Positions 9,649 through 21,372 of a DNA stretch of 64,000 bases are shown here, piece by piece. Position 1 is the first letter of the stretch. The number at the start of each line of letters is the position of its first letter. The notes beneath the pieces are model-generated. The model had not been told where the DNA came from, did not search any database, and saw nothing but the letters and a program-made list of their open reading frames with translations. The stretch is from Halictus rubicundus (lineage: Eukaryota; Arthropoda; Insecta; Hymenoptera; Halictidae). The stretch lies in contig NC_135152.1 of NCBI RefSeq assembly GCF_050948215.1, forward strand, positions 1,708,310 to 1,772,309, in the 5' to 3' direction. The translations under genes and the position numbers were made by a program.

Positions 9649-11070
9649 TTTATATATATATCTCGTCGGTGATTGGGGCCGTTAACGACCGCTCCCAGCA
9701 CCCACCTGGCACCCACTTTGAGACTCGCAGTTTAACACGGGGGATGGCAGTCTTTCTAAATATCTCGTCGGTGCCACAATGTCGAGATATTCTCGTCGGT
9801 TGTGGAACTAAGGACGTGGAACTATTACTGATCTCAAATACGAACATCGCTACACATGCCGCACTCGCTACCTAAATAGAACATTTGCTCGTGAACTATG
9901 GAAGAAACGACAGTGACATAGGCAATAAATAAACTTAGAATGCTGACATAATGCATTCTGTAATTTCTTGGAAAATAATTATTTTTTATTGTATAATTTC
10001 ATTAAATTCTTATTGCCTTCTTATTTTCCAAATTGTTCACCATTCTAATCATTGTTTTATAATCGATAGCTTATAGGTGTAGGAAATATGAAAGTAACAT
10101 TACAAAAAAATAACAGAATTTAAAATTAATTTGGAGATTATTTCGATACAAAATAATGATTATTCAACAAAAAATATTCTGTAATAATTATAGAATAAAA
10201 CAAAGAATAAATACATACAATCTACAACTAATGACAAAATTCAATCGTTCTTATTGTGATCCTTAGTAAAAAACAGAAAACTCATTTTTTTACTTATTTA
10301 TCCGATAATACCTCTTCTAATGCTCGACAACACTGACTGCAATCATTACAGCAGAGGTAGTCACGAGGTGAAAGTATTAACTAATTGTAAGTAAATTAAC
10401 TTTCGACGGCTCTTATCCATATAATGCTATTTGGAGGCAGTAAACGCACAAATACAGAGATGTTTATATCTTTCAATATGTATCGTTTTCTTCTCCGTCA
10501 ACCGATTTCGATTCAATTCGTGTATCACTAATATACAGGTAAAGACACATATTTTAAATTTTTATTGCGGATTTAAATAAAAAAGTTTTGAATAGTGTCT
10601 AAGTCATTTTAAGTTTTAAGTATAATTGTATTGTTTGCTATTTTTTATACCTTATATTATTGTTTCTTTATATTTTATAAGCAATAAACTTTATGTATAA
10701 TCATATTTATTAATTGTATTGTTAAATTTAATTTTCTGTGAGTAATTGTCAATACATATACATTAGTAACCACATCTAGACTTTTGCCCGAAATTCGGCT
10801 GTTTGTCCGCACTGTGCACCGCGGCGAAAACCGAGCAGTCGAACTCGAAGCTAGAAGGACTCTCCGTGTCTCTTTCTTTTCATATGCTGTCCTTCTTTGC
10901 GTCCAAAACTTCCGTCGTTTATTACACAAGTGAATATCATCGGAATTTTGTCATATTTGGTACCGTTTTCCTTAGAAAAATGCCACGAGTATGTTGGTGA
11001 AAGTCCGATAGAAAAATAATTAACAATGAAAAAGTTTATTTTTTTATTTAAAGGCCTGTGCTCACGCAAT
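9649..11070 (+). repeat. Dispersed repeat family B, copy 1
   Basis: About 1.4 kb, matching 42846-44160 in the same orientation with moderate divergence. Both start near an ATCTCGTCGG motif, share TTGTGGAACTAAG..CGTGGAACTA, an AT-rich middle and a tail with ATGCCACGAGTATGTTGGTGA. An ~85-bp segment near the start (9672-9755) lies in opposite orientation in the two copies. No coding potential; origin unknown. Confidence 0.6.
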
Positions 11071-11071
11071 T

Positions 11072-11681
11072 ATACACTTATTACATTCATTCGCGACACA
11101 GACAACTACACATGTAATTATCTTCAATTCAGAATATATTTATCTTGTTTGTTAACTCGCGTAATCTGCAACCTTTAATTATTGCCTAATATCCTAATCT
11201 AATAATTGAACGTTCCCACACGATACATTCTTACCGCTCGGATTGTATCAATTAAGATACATATAAGTTACGAGGCTTACTAATCTTAGATTCAATTCAA
11301 CAAAGATTTATCCAACCTAGTGGCTCCCCGGTTTCGCATTGGGTGCGTCCACGAAAAGTATACCATCCTAGCGGATCCTTCATTTCGTATTGGGTTCTTC
11401 CGTATCCTAGCAGCTCCCTGGTTTCGCATCAGGTGCGTCTGTGAGTTATCCACCTTCCTTTCATATCGGGTTCGCCGCGTGTCTCTCCCAGTGACTCCCC
11501 GATTTCGCATTGAGTGCGTTCACGAAGTTTCATCCTCCTAGTAGCTCCCCGATTTCGCATTGGGTGCGTCCGCGTACCTAACTAACAAATTGAAACCATA
11601 TTCCTGGGGTAACAACCCCTCGCTGGCCTCTCGCGTTGCTCGCAGCCCTGGCTCGTAACAAAACTGGTGACAGCGGTGGGA
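11072..11681 (+). mobile_element. Truncated LTR retrotransposon: LTR 3' part plus primer site
   Basis: Sequence ends in an LTR-like ...CTCGTAACA, followed closely by TGGTGACAGCGGTGGGAT at 11664-11681, the same tRNA-Leu-type primer site as in the intact gypsy at 48075. Neither an internal coding region nor a second LTR follows: at about 11760 it passes into other repeats. It contains the tandem array at 11312-11570. Confidence 0.55.
11312..11570. repeat. Short tandem array, six units of about 41-50 bp
   Basis: Units contain CCTAG..GCTCCCCGGTTTCGCATTGGGTGCGTCC with substitutions. Unit starts are near 11322, 11372, 11413, 11457, 11502 and 11543. It lies inside the LTR remnant, so it may have been a promoter or enhancer repeat. 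Unit spacing is irregular and units differ, so this is not CRISPR. Confidence 0.7.
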
Positions 11682-12091
11682 TGCATTCAATTATTTTAGG
11701 ATCGCTTTAAGGGGGGCGGACCGACCGAACCTGACTCCGAAAAATAATGATTGTCACGCTATGAAAGAACGGCCGCTAAAAGAAGCTAAATAGTAACATT
11801 TCTGTCCAGTAGGGGAGCTAGGAATGTTTTCCACAGTTCAATATCAATAAAATTTAAAAAAAAAAGTTCAGTATCGAGCAACATACTGTATTGGTAAAAC
11901 AGAGGCCTATAGGAGCATGCACGGCGCGACAACGTGGATGGCTCTGTCGTAGCTTCGTTCGAATAGCCGTGCCGCGGCACACTCACACACCGCCTGGTCG
12001 GCGTGTACGTGTGCCTACGCCGATCGCAAGGGTCCGGTATGCCTCGAAAAATTTCCCAATAATGCAGAGACGGAGGAGAGGGTAGCTTTAG

Positions 12092-12182
<91 letters not shown>
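12092..12182. repeat. (GA)n microsatellite
   Basis: About 90 bases of AG dinucleotides with rare AAAG and ACAG interruptions. Confidence 0.95.
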
Positions 12183-12186
<4 letters not shown>

Positions 12187-12883
12187 TTCACACTGCTCAT
12201 TGCAATATTGAAGCTTACAGACAAATTTTTGATCGGATTTGAAGTCAGCGTGATAAAATCTACGAGAAAAGATGTACAGAATGTCAAGAAAAATCTAACC
12301 GTGCATGGCATTGGATAAATCACAATTTTGTTTAAATATTCCAAGTTTATTTTCAAAGTTAAAACATGTTTGTACCATAGTCTCTCTATTTTTCCCTTAT
12401 TTTGCAATATTTTAACTTCTAAAAAAAAATCGTAGCTCTATCTCATTTCTATCGAAAGTTCTTTGATTTTGACAGAAACTTCGTCACTTTGTCAAATATA
12501 GTGTTACGAGTATCGATATGTTACGAAATCGAGACATCGCGCCGAATGGTCTTCGTTGTATCGTCGTCACTAAGACGACGCGGCTAACTTCTCGGTTTTA
12601 TATATTGTATACATATATAAAACTTTCGAAAATGCTATAAACTTTTATATATATATATATATGATATTATTCAAGTTTATTTTACGTTTAGTCTTTAGTT
12701 GTAAATTTGTATTTGTTTGTTTCTTGTCTTCAGATTTGACATCTAAAGTAAAAAAAATATGATCAATTTTGTCTAATTTTTTATGCGCTTCGTGGCATAA
12801 AATTTCATTTTGAATATAATTTTCTTTCTGACAGGAAGTAAATTCCGGCTCATTTTCTTTTTAAAAGAAGTCCTGGTAATATA

Positions 12884-13349
12884 TGTGGTATCGGGAATAT
12901 GCGGGCACCCGGTACATAGTTTTAGGATATAGACTTTAGGTGTAGACTTTAGAGACACTTTAGAACAGGCATGCAGCGAAGGCCGGAAAAAGGCCATAAA
13001 AAGGGAAAGCGACAGTGACCAGCGTTAGATTGCGAGCGACGATGGGCCTTCGGCCCATTGACGATGTTCATGCCCATATTTGGGCATGGTGAAAACTCCG
13101 GAAGGGGCGAGCGTGGGGATGAACCGAGTCTTGCGAGATGAGGGATGAGTGAGTCGTAGCAGTAGTCGTTGTCTGAGAGTCGTGTCCGAAAGTTGTAGAG
13201 TAAGTTGTAGGAAGTTGAGGGTTTTAGTTGTATAGTTGTCATCGCGTAGTTTAGATTAACAGTTAGTAGCTAAGCGCGCATCTATTGTACACCTAAGTTT
13301 ATTTCTTTTCGGTTCCTTAAATAAATAATTAATTATACGTGATACCACA
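12884..13349. repeat. Solo LTR, 466 bp
   Basis: Starts TGTGGTATC and ends GATACCACA, a 9-bp terminal inversion with TG...CA ends, flanked by TATA at 12880-12883 and 13350-13353. AAATAAATAA near 13320 could be a polyadenylation signal. No internal retroelement sequence adjoins it. The flanking duplication is AT-rich and so weak evidence by itself. Confidence 0.6.
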
Positions 13350-14399
13350 TATATGTATAAAATTATTATAATGTTAAGAATAAACTGATTCAATATATAA
13401 ATCAAATGATTTCCCTAGCTTTTGCATACACGTGACCGCCGTTCGAGTTTCATTTCAGAGATATTAGCGAAAAACTGCAAAGGTAATGTGACCACGAGTC
13501 CTGCATATACCTACGCGCCCGTGGCAATGCACGTGTTAGCATGTGTTGGTCGGCTGAATCGGGCTCATGCAGAAATCAGTTTCACGAAACGCTTGTACAT
13601 TTACGGGATTGATGACATGGCAACAGTGAGGCGAAGGATGATATGTGGCAACCATGTCTAGTCGCTAGCTATCTCTCTCAATTTTCGTTTCTCTCTTCCG
13701 CGACTACTCAAGTCGGCATTTTCGAAAGTTTTATATATGTATACAATATATAAAACCGAGAAGTTAGCCGCGTCGTCTTAGTGACGACGATACAACGAAA
13801 ACCATCCGGCGCGATGTCTCGATATCGTAACATATCGATACTCGTAACACTATATTTGACAAAGTGACGAAGTTTCTGTCAAACTCAAAGAACTTTCGAT
13901 AGAAATGAGGTAGAGCTATGATTTTTTTTTAGAAGTTAAAATATTGCAAAATAAGGGAAAAATAGAGAGACTATGGTACAAACATGTTTTAACTTTGAAA
14001 ATAAACTTGGAATATTTAACTGAAATTGTGATTTATCCAATGCCATGCACGGTTAGATTTTTCTTGACTTTCTGCACATCTTTTCTCGTAGACTTTATCA
14101 CGCTGACTTCAAATCCGATCAAAAAATTTGTCTGTCACCTCAGGATTTTGAAAAAAATCGATTTATGCGAAAAGAAACTAATGAAATCACAATTTTCCCG
14201 TTGCAATGATTTCATAACCCTCTAGTTATTTTGATTCAGAGGCCAAAATGTGAATTTTGCGAGGCGTTCGAAACATGCGTGACGTCACGAGACGCTCATG
14301 CTCCTACAGGCTTCTCTGGCGGACAACATGCTGCCGAATATTGCTAATCATTTCTCGATGATGGAAAAGTAGGACTGCTGAGGAACTTTCCCGCCTAGA

Positions 14400-15060
14400 T
14401 TGAACTTTTATCTAGCTCTTTTCACTATGGAAAAGTCCCGTCTCTGCATTATTGGGAAATATTTCCAGGCATCCCGGACCCTTGCGATCCGCGTAGGCAC
14501 ACGTACACGCCGACCAGGCGGTGTGAGTGTGCCGCGGCACGGCTATTCGAATGAAGCTACGACAGCGCCATCCACGCTGTCGCGCCGCGCATGCTCCTAT
14601 AGGCCTCTGTTTTACCGATACAGTAACTGCTGACGATGAGAGAGATCGGGAACAGAGTACAGCGCTCGTAACGAAAAATGCCGGAACTATATTTTGATAA
14701 AATGTCAAATTTTCCTCAATGATGCAATGTTTGTGGGTTCCCGCAATCATTTGATTAATACGTAAGCATACAACGTGATTGGCGTTGCATTGAGATCCTA
14801 TATGTTCCCGCTAGGCGGGAAAGGTCCTACGAACTCCATACGAGCTCTAAATCTCTCGATATTTACGATAATGTCACTCGACAACACACGAAATCAGCAT
14901 GCTGCTGATATTGCAAATTACGGCAAAAAACGCAAAAGTAGGACTTCTGAGGACCTTTGCCGCCTAGATTGAACCTTTATCTAACGCTTTTGACTACAAA
15001 ACAGTATTATCTTTGCATTATTAAGAAATGAGAGCGGGACTCCCGTACCCTTGCAAACTC
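14400..15060 (+). repeat. Dispersed repeat family D, copy at 14.4-15.1 kb
   Basis: Includes a module seen at 18632-19260 (CATCCCGGACCCTTGC, ACACGTACACGCCGACC, GGCTATTCGAA) and a downstream module (AATGCCGGAACTATATTTT) found again near 19610-19910. Non-coding. Confidence 0.55.
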
Positions 15061-15211
15061 GTGTACGGTGTACGGGATGCGCGCCGGGGCCACCGCCTTA
15101 ATTTTGGGTTTTAACACGTTAAATTACTCGTAACTGAGTATCGACAATATACTAGTTTTCGCTAGTTACGCTTTTTATTAAAAATTATATACTAGTTTTC
15201 GCTAGTTACGC
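15061..15211. other. Unassigned spacer with a short duplication
   Basis: Contains two direct copies of TATACTAGTTTTCGCTAGTT near 15150 and 15188, next to the end of foldback A. Nothing else recognised. Confidence 0.4.
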
Positions 15212-16339
15212 CAGAGAGGAATGAGAGTGCTCACGCCCGGGGTTTCGGCGTTCCCACTTTCGTGACATCGCCGCTTTAGCATGGCACAGAACCGGTCAGT
15301 CTTTCCTGGAACAGAACCGGTCAGTCTTTTAGCATGGCACAGAACCGGTCAGTCTTTTAGCATAAAACTGAACGCACATTATTTTTTTAACCAGGATCAG
15401 AACGTACAGCTTAATTGTTTTATATGAAATATGTAACTAACATGTAAATCTTGTGTACAAAATCTCTAATATTAATTGTAATGATACGTATTTTATTTTT
15501 TTTCCAAGTTTGTAGTTGCAAACTTTAGTTGTAAAAAATGGAAAATCCGGAAAAATTCGAACAAATAAAGATCTCATATCGAAGTTTAAAAGCGACCAAC
15601 CTGAATATTAATTTAATAATGAGCTATTGTCATCAACACTATCTTAAATTTTTTCATATATTTAGCTACTGTTATTATTAATTTAAAAAATTTTTCTTTC
15701 ACGAATAAATATTTTTCCACCTCAGCACCATAAGATTTTTACTAGATGACTTTAAAAACACATTAGAACTATTTTTAAATAATTTTACTCGAAAACATTC
15801 TAGTTTACTCTTTATTTCACCGTTCTACTAATTTTTTATGGGCTGCATTGCAGCTCTGTTTAACACTCCTTTACAACTCAATACCATGGTACCATCCATA
15901 TTCAAGGAAGAACAATTTTTTGCGACGACCATTGAAAAAACAAAAGTGTTTCCTTCATTTCAGTCCTTTAGTGCGTTGGTGACGTAGCGCCCAGCACACC
16001 TACCTGTGTTCTGTGTAACATCTGGAGTTTTATGGTACGCTAACAATTGCTATTGACTCGCAAGCCAGACCGTACAAGCGAATGCATCCACAACTTCCAG
16101 AGACCTGCCTCCAAAACTAATTAAAGGAAGGCTAGACATGCAGTGTGTACTATACTCCTCAAAAGAGGCGGATTCCAGTCGCTCGTGTTATAAACCTCAT
16201 TCGATACTTCATCGAAAGGGTGATCTTACATATTTCTGTAACAGTTCCAAGTGCATGCACTTTGTTCATGATACCCTCTTTGTAATTATTAAATTCAATT
16301 AAATATTAAGTAAATCTTTCACGGTGCTAACGGCCCTCG
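15212..16339 (+). mobile_element. Foldback DNA element, family A, copy 2 (left arm)
   Basis: Begins CAGAGAGGAATGAGAGTGCT, then subterminal tandem units (15276-15362), then the same sequence as 1-46 joined to 2266-2980. It provides the unoccupied target of the LINE at 15600-15614. It ends at ggccctcg, directly against the hAT-like element at 16340; the matching right arm is missing here. Confidence 0.75.
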
Positions 16340-16689
16340 CAGAGATGGGCATTATTTGGGATAAAAAATTATTTAAATGAAAATTTGAATAAAAGATACT
16401 TTATCTTTATTTGTTATTTGAAGGTTCGAATAAAAAAAAGCATCTTTATTGGACGAGTATCGGATAAATAATTTTATTCGTCGAGAATTTATCCGACGAA
16501 TAAAGATAATTTTTTCTATTCGAAGCGGATTTATTCGAACTTCGAATAATTTTTTCATCTTTTATCTGTATCTTTTATTCGAAGGCTTCGAATAAATCTT
16601 GGAATAACTTTTGCCGAGCGCCGAGCTTCAAAGACCCAGCAACGACGGACGACATACAATGTAAGCGAATGGAGAATCGCGCACGTATG

Positions 16690-16965
16690 AAAGTTTAAAC
16701 TTTTAGATTTTTCAATATATCCTCATGAAATTGTGACGAGCGAATGGAGGGGATTTTCCTGATGAAAATGAGGTCAAATTCGAGTGTAATCGAACAAGTT
16801 TCACTGATACCTAATTTTACGATAAAAAATACAATCTCATTAAAGACAGTCCAAATGATGTCGTGTTTGGACTCATTTCTATCGGAACAAGCTCTACAAC
16901 TCATTCGTCTTAACAATATTGTTCTGATTAAAAACATACAAGCATAAATTGCCAGTAATGCTCGA
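16690..16965 (-). repeat. Module X, copy 1
   Basis: About 275 bp shared with 17336-17613, 18010-18279, 44895-45175 and 57177-57442. On the strand given it reads open with MFLIRTILLRRMSCRACSDR. The opposite strand is open as well. Not believed to be a gene. Confidence 0.7.
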
Positions 16966-17335
16966 TTCCCCATCTGCTTACATTGTAGGCCGTTGGTCGG
17001 TCGCTGGTCTTTGAAGTTCCGAGCTCGCAGAGTCGCGAGATATCGGTGTGAAACAACTACCAATCCAATTGCAAAACTTCATTGTTTTTCATGATATTTT
17101 TATGGGACTTGCGCCAACTAATTCGTGGCATTCTTCTGATTAAAATGACACTAAACACGGTACAAATTGGACTGTATTTAGCATTTTTATCCGTAGATTT
17201 ATTCGAAGGCTTCGATAATTTTTGCTATAACTTTTGCCAGCTCGACGAATAAACGGCGACGACGGCCGACGAGGACCGACGAGCGCCGAATGTCTAAGAC
17301 CCAGCGACTGCCAAACGGCACACAATGTAAGCGGA

Positions 17336-17613
17336 TGGAGAATCGTGCATTATTGGCAATTTATGCTTGTATGTTTTTAATCAGAACAATATTGTTAAGA
17401 CGAACGAGTTGTAGAGCTTGTTCCGATCGAAATGAGTCCAAACACAACATCATTTGGACTGTGTTTAATGAGATTGTAATTCTTATCGTAACATTACATA
17501 TCAGTGAAACTTGTTCGATTACACTCGAATTTGACCTCATTTTCATCAGGAAAATCCCCTCCATTCGCTCGTCACAATTTTATGACGATATGTTAAAAAA
17601 TCTAAGAGTTTAA
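17336..17613 (+). repeat. Module X, copy 2
   Basis: Central copy of the palindrome. It disturbs the symmetry of the two arms because it occupies the loop. Confidence 0.7.
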
Positions 17614-18009
17614 ACTTTCATTCGTGCGCGATTCTCCATCCGCTTACATTGTATGTCGTCTGTCGTCGCTGGGTCTTCGACGTTCGGCGCTCGTCGGTCC
17701 TCGTCGGCCGTCGTCGCCGTTTATTCGTCGAGCTGGCAAAAGTTATCCGAAGATTTATTCGAAGCCTTCGAATAAATCTACGGATAAAAATGCTAAATAC
17801 AGTCCAATTTGTACCGTGTTTAGTGTCATTTTAATCAGAAGAATGCCACGAATTAGTTGGCGCAAGTCCCATAAAAAAATAATGAGAAATAAAGAAGTTT
17901 TGCAATTGGATTGGCAGTTGTTTCACACCGATATCTCGCGACTCTACGAGCTCGGAACTTCAAAGACCAACGACCGACCAACAACCTACAATGTAAGCAG
18001 ATGGAGAAT

Positions 18010-18279
18010 CCAGCATTATTGGCAATTTATGCTTTTATGTTTTTAATCAGAACAATATTGTTAAGACGAATGAGTTGTAGAGCTTGTTCCGATCAAAATG
18101 AGTGCAAACACGACATCATTTGGACTGTCTTTAATGAGATTGTAATTTTTATCGTACCATTACGTATCAGTGAAACTTGTTCGATTACACTCGAATTTGA
18201 TCTCATTTTCATCAGGAAAATCCCCTCCATTCGCTCGTCACAATTTTTTGAGGATATGTTGAAAAATCTAAAAGTTTAA
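18010..18279 (+). repeat. Module X, copy 3
   Basis: Right-arm copy, inverted relative to copy 1, with small substitutions. Confidence 0.7.
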
Positions 18280-18631
18280 ACTTTCATTCGTGCGCGATTC
18301 TCCATCCGCTTACATTGTATGTCGTCTGTCTTCGCTGGGTCTTTGAAGCTCGGCACTCGGCAAAAGTTATTCGAGCATTTATTTGAAGCCTTCGAAAAAA
18401 GATACAGATGAAAGATGAAAAAATTTCTCGTAGTTTGAATAAATCCGCTTCGAATAAAAAAAATTATATTTTTTCGACGGATAAATTCTCGTCGAATAAA
18501 ATTATTCGATACACATCAAATAAAGATACTTTCTTTACTCGAACCTTCGAATAAGGAATAAAAATTTTTTTTATCTTTTACTAGTTATTCGAAATTTTTA
18601 TTTAGATAAATATTTTGCCCAACTCTGCCAT

Positions 18632-19260
18632 TTTGCATTATCGAGCAATGAATCGCGGCATCCCGGACCCTAGCTATTCTCGTAGGTACACGTACACGCC
18701 GACCTGGCGGTGTGTGAGTGTGCCGACGCACGGCTGTTCGAACGAAGCTACGGCAGGCACCATGCGACCGAATAATGCAAAATGTTGCTCGAAAATGCAA
18801 GAGTCGGACCTGTTTGATGGCGAGCGCTCTAGATTTATCATTTATCTAGCGCTTTTGACTACTGATGAACCCCATCTTTGCATTATCGAGGAATGATTCG
18901 CGGCATCCCGGACCCTTGCTATTCTCGTAGGTACACGTACACGCCGACCTGGCGGTGTGTGAGTGTGCCGAGGCACGGCTGTTCGAACGAAGCTACGGCA
19001 GGCACCATGCGACCGAATAATGCAAAATGTTACTCGAAAATGCAAGAGTCGGACCTGTTTGATGGCGAGCGCTCTAGATTTATCATTTATCTAGCGCTTT
19101 TGACTACTGATGAACCCCATCTTTGCATTATCGAGGAATGATTCGCGGCATCCCGGACCCTTGCTATTCTCGTAGGTACACGTACACGCCGACCTAGCGG
19201 TGTGTGAGTGTGCCGCGACACGGTTGTTCGAACGAAGCTACGGCAGCGCCGTCGTTTATG
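18632..19260 (+). repeat. 245-bp tandem triplication
   Basis: TCCCGGACCC recurs at 18661, 18906 and 19151, an exact 245-bp period twice. Units one and two are nearly identical from TTTGCATTATCGAG to the next start; the third diverges after about 100 bp. The units share their core with repeat family D. Confidence 0.85.
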
Positions 19261-20218
19261 ATGTCGACCACGCATGCTCAGATCGCCTCTATTGTCAGAG
19301 ATCATGCGACCGAATCAGAGAGGATACTCGGAAAATGCCACTCGACACTGAATGTGGAAAGTGCACCCAGCTCCCCATACTGGACGAAAATGTTACTATT
19401 TAGCTTCTTCTAGTGGCCGTTATAGCGGTACTATCGATTGTTCAAGGCCACCTGGGAAAACTGTCCCTTAACACGGGGCCTGGCAGTCTTTCTAAATATC
19501 TCGTCGGTGGTACGGGTGCTCTAGAGCCCCCCGAGTGTGAAACAGAAAAATACATTGGGCGATTGGTCTATTCCTATACCTCGTCTGTGCGACGACAATG
19601 GTCGGAAACAAAATACAGCGCTCGTAGCGAAAAATGCCGGAACTATATTTTAGCAAAATAATAGCTGTGGGATGGTTTTTCGGAGGCGCCGAATCCTTTG
19701 TTTAATACGTAATTATACAACATAATAGGCATTGCGTTGATATTTTATATGTTCCTGCTAGAGCGCTGGCCCCCTACGTTTTCCATAAGAACTCTTAATC
19801 TCTGGTTATTTAAGAAAATGTGTCCTTCTATGTCTACATTCTATGTCTACGCCTAGAGAACGCAAAAGTAGGACCTGGGAGGGGGCGAGCGCTCTAGATT
19901 TATCTTTTATCTAACACTTTTCACCCTTGAAAAGCCCCATCTTTGCATTGTCGAGCAATGATTCGTCGCCTCCCGACCCTTGCAACCCTTGCCGCACACT
20001 GTCATTCGAGCTTCTCCTAGTGGCCGTTTGTAGCGTAAAGATCGATAGGAAGCTTCTCCTAGCGGCCGTTTGGAGCGTGGCGGACACGGAAAACTTGTTC
20101 GTAAGGCTGGCAGTCTTTCTAAATATCTCGTCGGTGCCCAGACTCTGTTCCATGCCAGAGTGGAAATTTCCTCTTTGTCCATGATAAAAATTGCCAAGGT
20201 TCTGTTCCATGCTAAAAG
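19261..20218. repeat. Fragments of repeat families B and D
   Basis: Contains GGCAGTCTTTCTAAATATCTCGTCGGTG (19479-19508 and again near 20108), AATGCCGGAACTATATTTT and CTTCTCCTAG.GGCCGTTT motifs seen elsewhere. A patchwork with no gene evident. Confidence 0.5.
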
Positions 20219-20313
20219 TTGCTCAGGTTTTTGTCCATGCTAAGAATAAGTAGGGGGCAGCACTATATCGGGAATACTGAAACCTCAGGCGTGAGCACTC
20301 TCATTCCTCTCTG
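20219..20313 (-). mobile_element. Foldback A right-end fragment
   Basis: Ends GAGCACTCTCATTCCTCTCTG, the inverse of the family A terminus, preceded by a degenerate ATGCTAA subterminal unit. Only about 95 bp remain. Confidence 0.6.
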
Positions 20314-21372
20314 TCATAACTACGTTCGCGTGGTCACCAGTGGTCACGCAACAACACATTGAAAAAAGTACTCAAAACGGTGTGAAGTTTGGCAATTAAT
20401 TTCAGAAGCGAATTTTCAGTTTAAAATATTGGCAATATGAACAGCAATTCACATAACTTTTAGTCATTACTAATATTGGTATAAAAAGGAATTAATCTAT
20501 TTGTAATGTGAATTTTAAAAACAACCATTTTTTCAGAATTGTAAACTATCAATAAAGGTTACGACATACACGAATCTTTTTTATTGTCATGTAATTATTT
20601 CTTGTTGTATTTTTAAACGATGTTAACGATTTCGTCACTTCATCGTAAATGTGCAACAGTGAATTACATATGAATGTTACTTCAGGTATAAATTAATGTT
20701 TTTTTAATTTCGATAGCATACTTGTATTGTCATTCTCTTATAATATTCTGAATATTGTTTTTGAGCTGAGATCAAAATAATACATATTAAATCGTAGAAT
20801 TAATTCATCATTGAAGAAACATTTCGTGTAGTTTATAATGACACGTTAACCAGTCGGTAAGCAACTTTTAACCACATTTCGCTGGTTAAAAAAATGGTTC
20901 TGTATTTGTTATTTCAGTGTCGCGGCTTGATGTGAAAAAATCAATTGTTTCACCTGACAGAAATTTCGTTTGAGCATACGATTTTGATGTACCATTAAAA
21001 TTATTTTTGCTTGTTTGCAATAAGAAATAACAAAGCATTTAATCGTAAATAAAAATATGTAGAAAGGTAAATAACCTTTAAATTAAAAAGATTCTGATGT
21101 GCAACAAAACCATATAGTGTATATGCATAACATCAAGAAATGTTCTTGAATTTTAATGCAAGTACCTGATATGACTACTGACAGTCATGTGGTCACATAT
21201 ACGTATTCTTAGTAATTTATTACTTCCTCTTTCTTTTCCAATGTGTCATTGAACAAATTGTCAATTCACAGTGTTTTGTAAAAGTGCACAATAGTATTGT
21301 GACATATGTTTCATAATACTTGTTTTTACAGGTGTAAAATGATAACAGAGTATTGAAAAGCTCATAGATACA
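20314..21372. other. Upstream region of the MARCH5 gene
   Basis: AT-rich, no repeat copies recognised. A likely 5'-UTR splice acceptor (TTTTTACAG ending at 21331) lies just before the start codon, so an upstream non-coding exon is probable. Its donor and the promoter are not identified. Confidence 0.45.

Larger units (their letters stand above)
11770..14700. mobile_element. Large palindromic repeat (foldback) E
   Basis: Inner inverted arms 12190-12640 and 13715-14140 are close to identical; both contain the same apparent frame beginning MQNKGKIERLWYKHVL. Outer arms 11885-12080 and 14425-14620 are also inverted copies, with GCCGCGGCAC and CTATAGGCCTCTGTTTTACC. The left side has gained a GA microsatellite where the right has about 280 bp of other sequence. 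The centre (12641-13714) contains a solo LTR. No transposase seen. Confidence 0.65.
16340..18627. mobile_element. Palindromic hAT-like foldback element
   Basis: Left end CAGAGATGGGCATTATTT, right end GCCCAACTCTG. Outer thirds are TTATTCGAA-rich inverted repeats; inner arms (about 16600-17335 and 17640-18360) are inverted copies. The centre (17336-17613) is an extra copy of module X, which also lies in each arm. No transposase frame is present, so non-autonomous. The flanks ggccctcg and ccattttg do not match as an 8-bp target duplication. Confidence 0.65.

Noticed and set aside
11312..11570. Possible CRISPR-like array; likewise 9472-9588 and 18632-19260
   Set aside because: Units are contiguous, unequal in spacing or hundreds of bases long, without unique spacers, in an animal genome.
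12015..12407. Minus-strand frame encoding Leu-Ser repeats, and its twin at 13944-14225
   Set aside because: One part is the GA microsatellite; the rest is the inverted arm of a palindrome, so the identical peptides reflect duplication rather than a gene family.
16695..17063. Frames with MFLIRTILLRRMSCRACSDR in five places
   Set aside because: They coincide with copies of one non-coding-looking module that is open on both strands; no domain recognised. Kept as a repeat and a testable finding, not as a gene.
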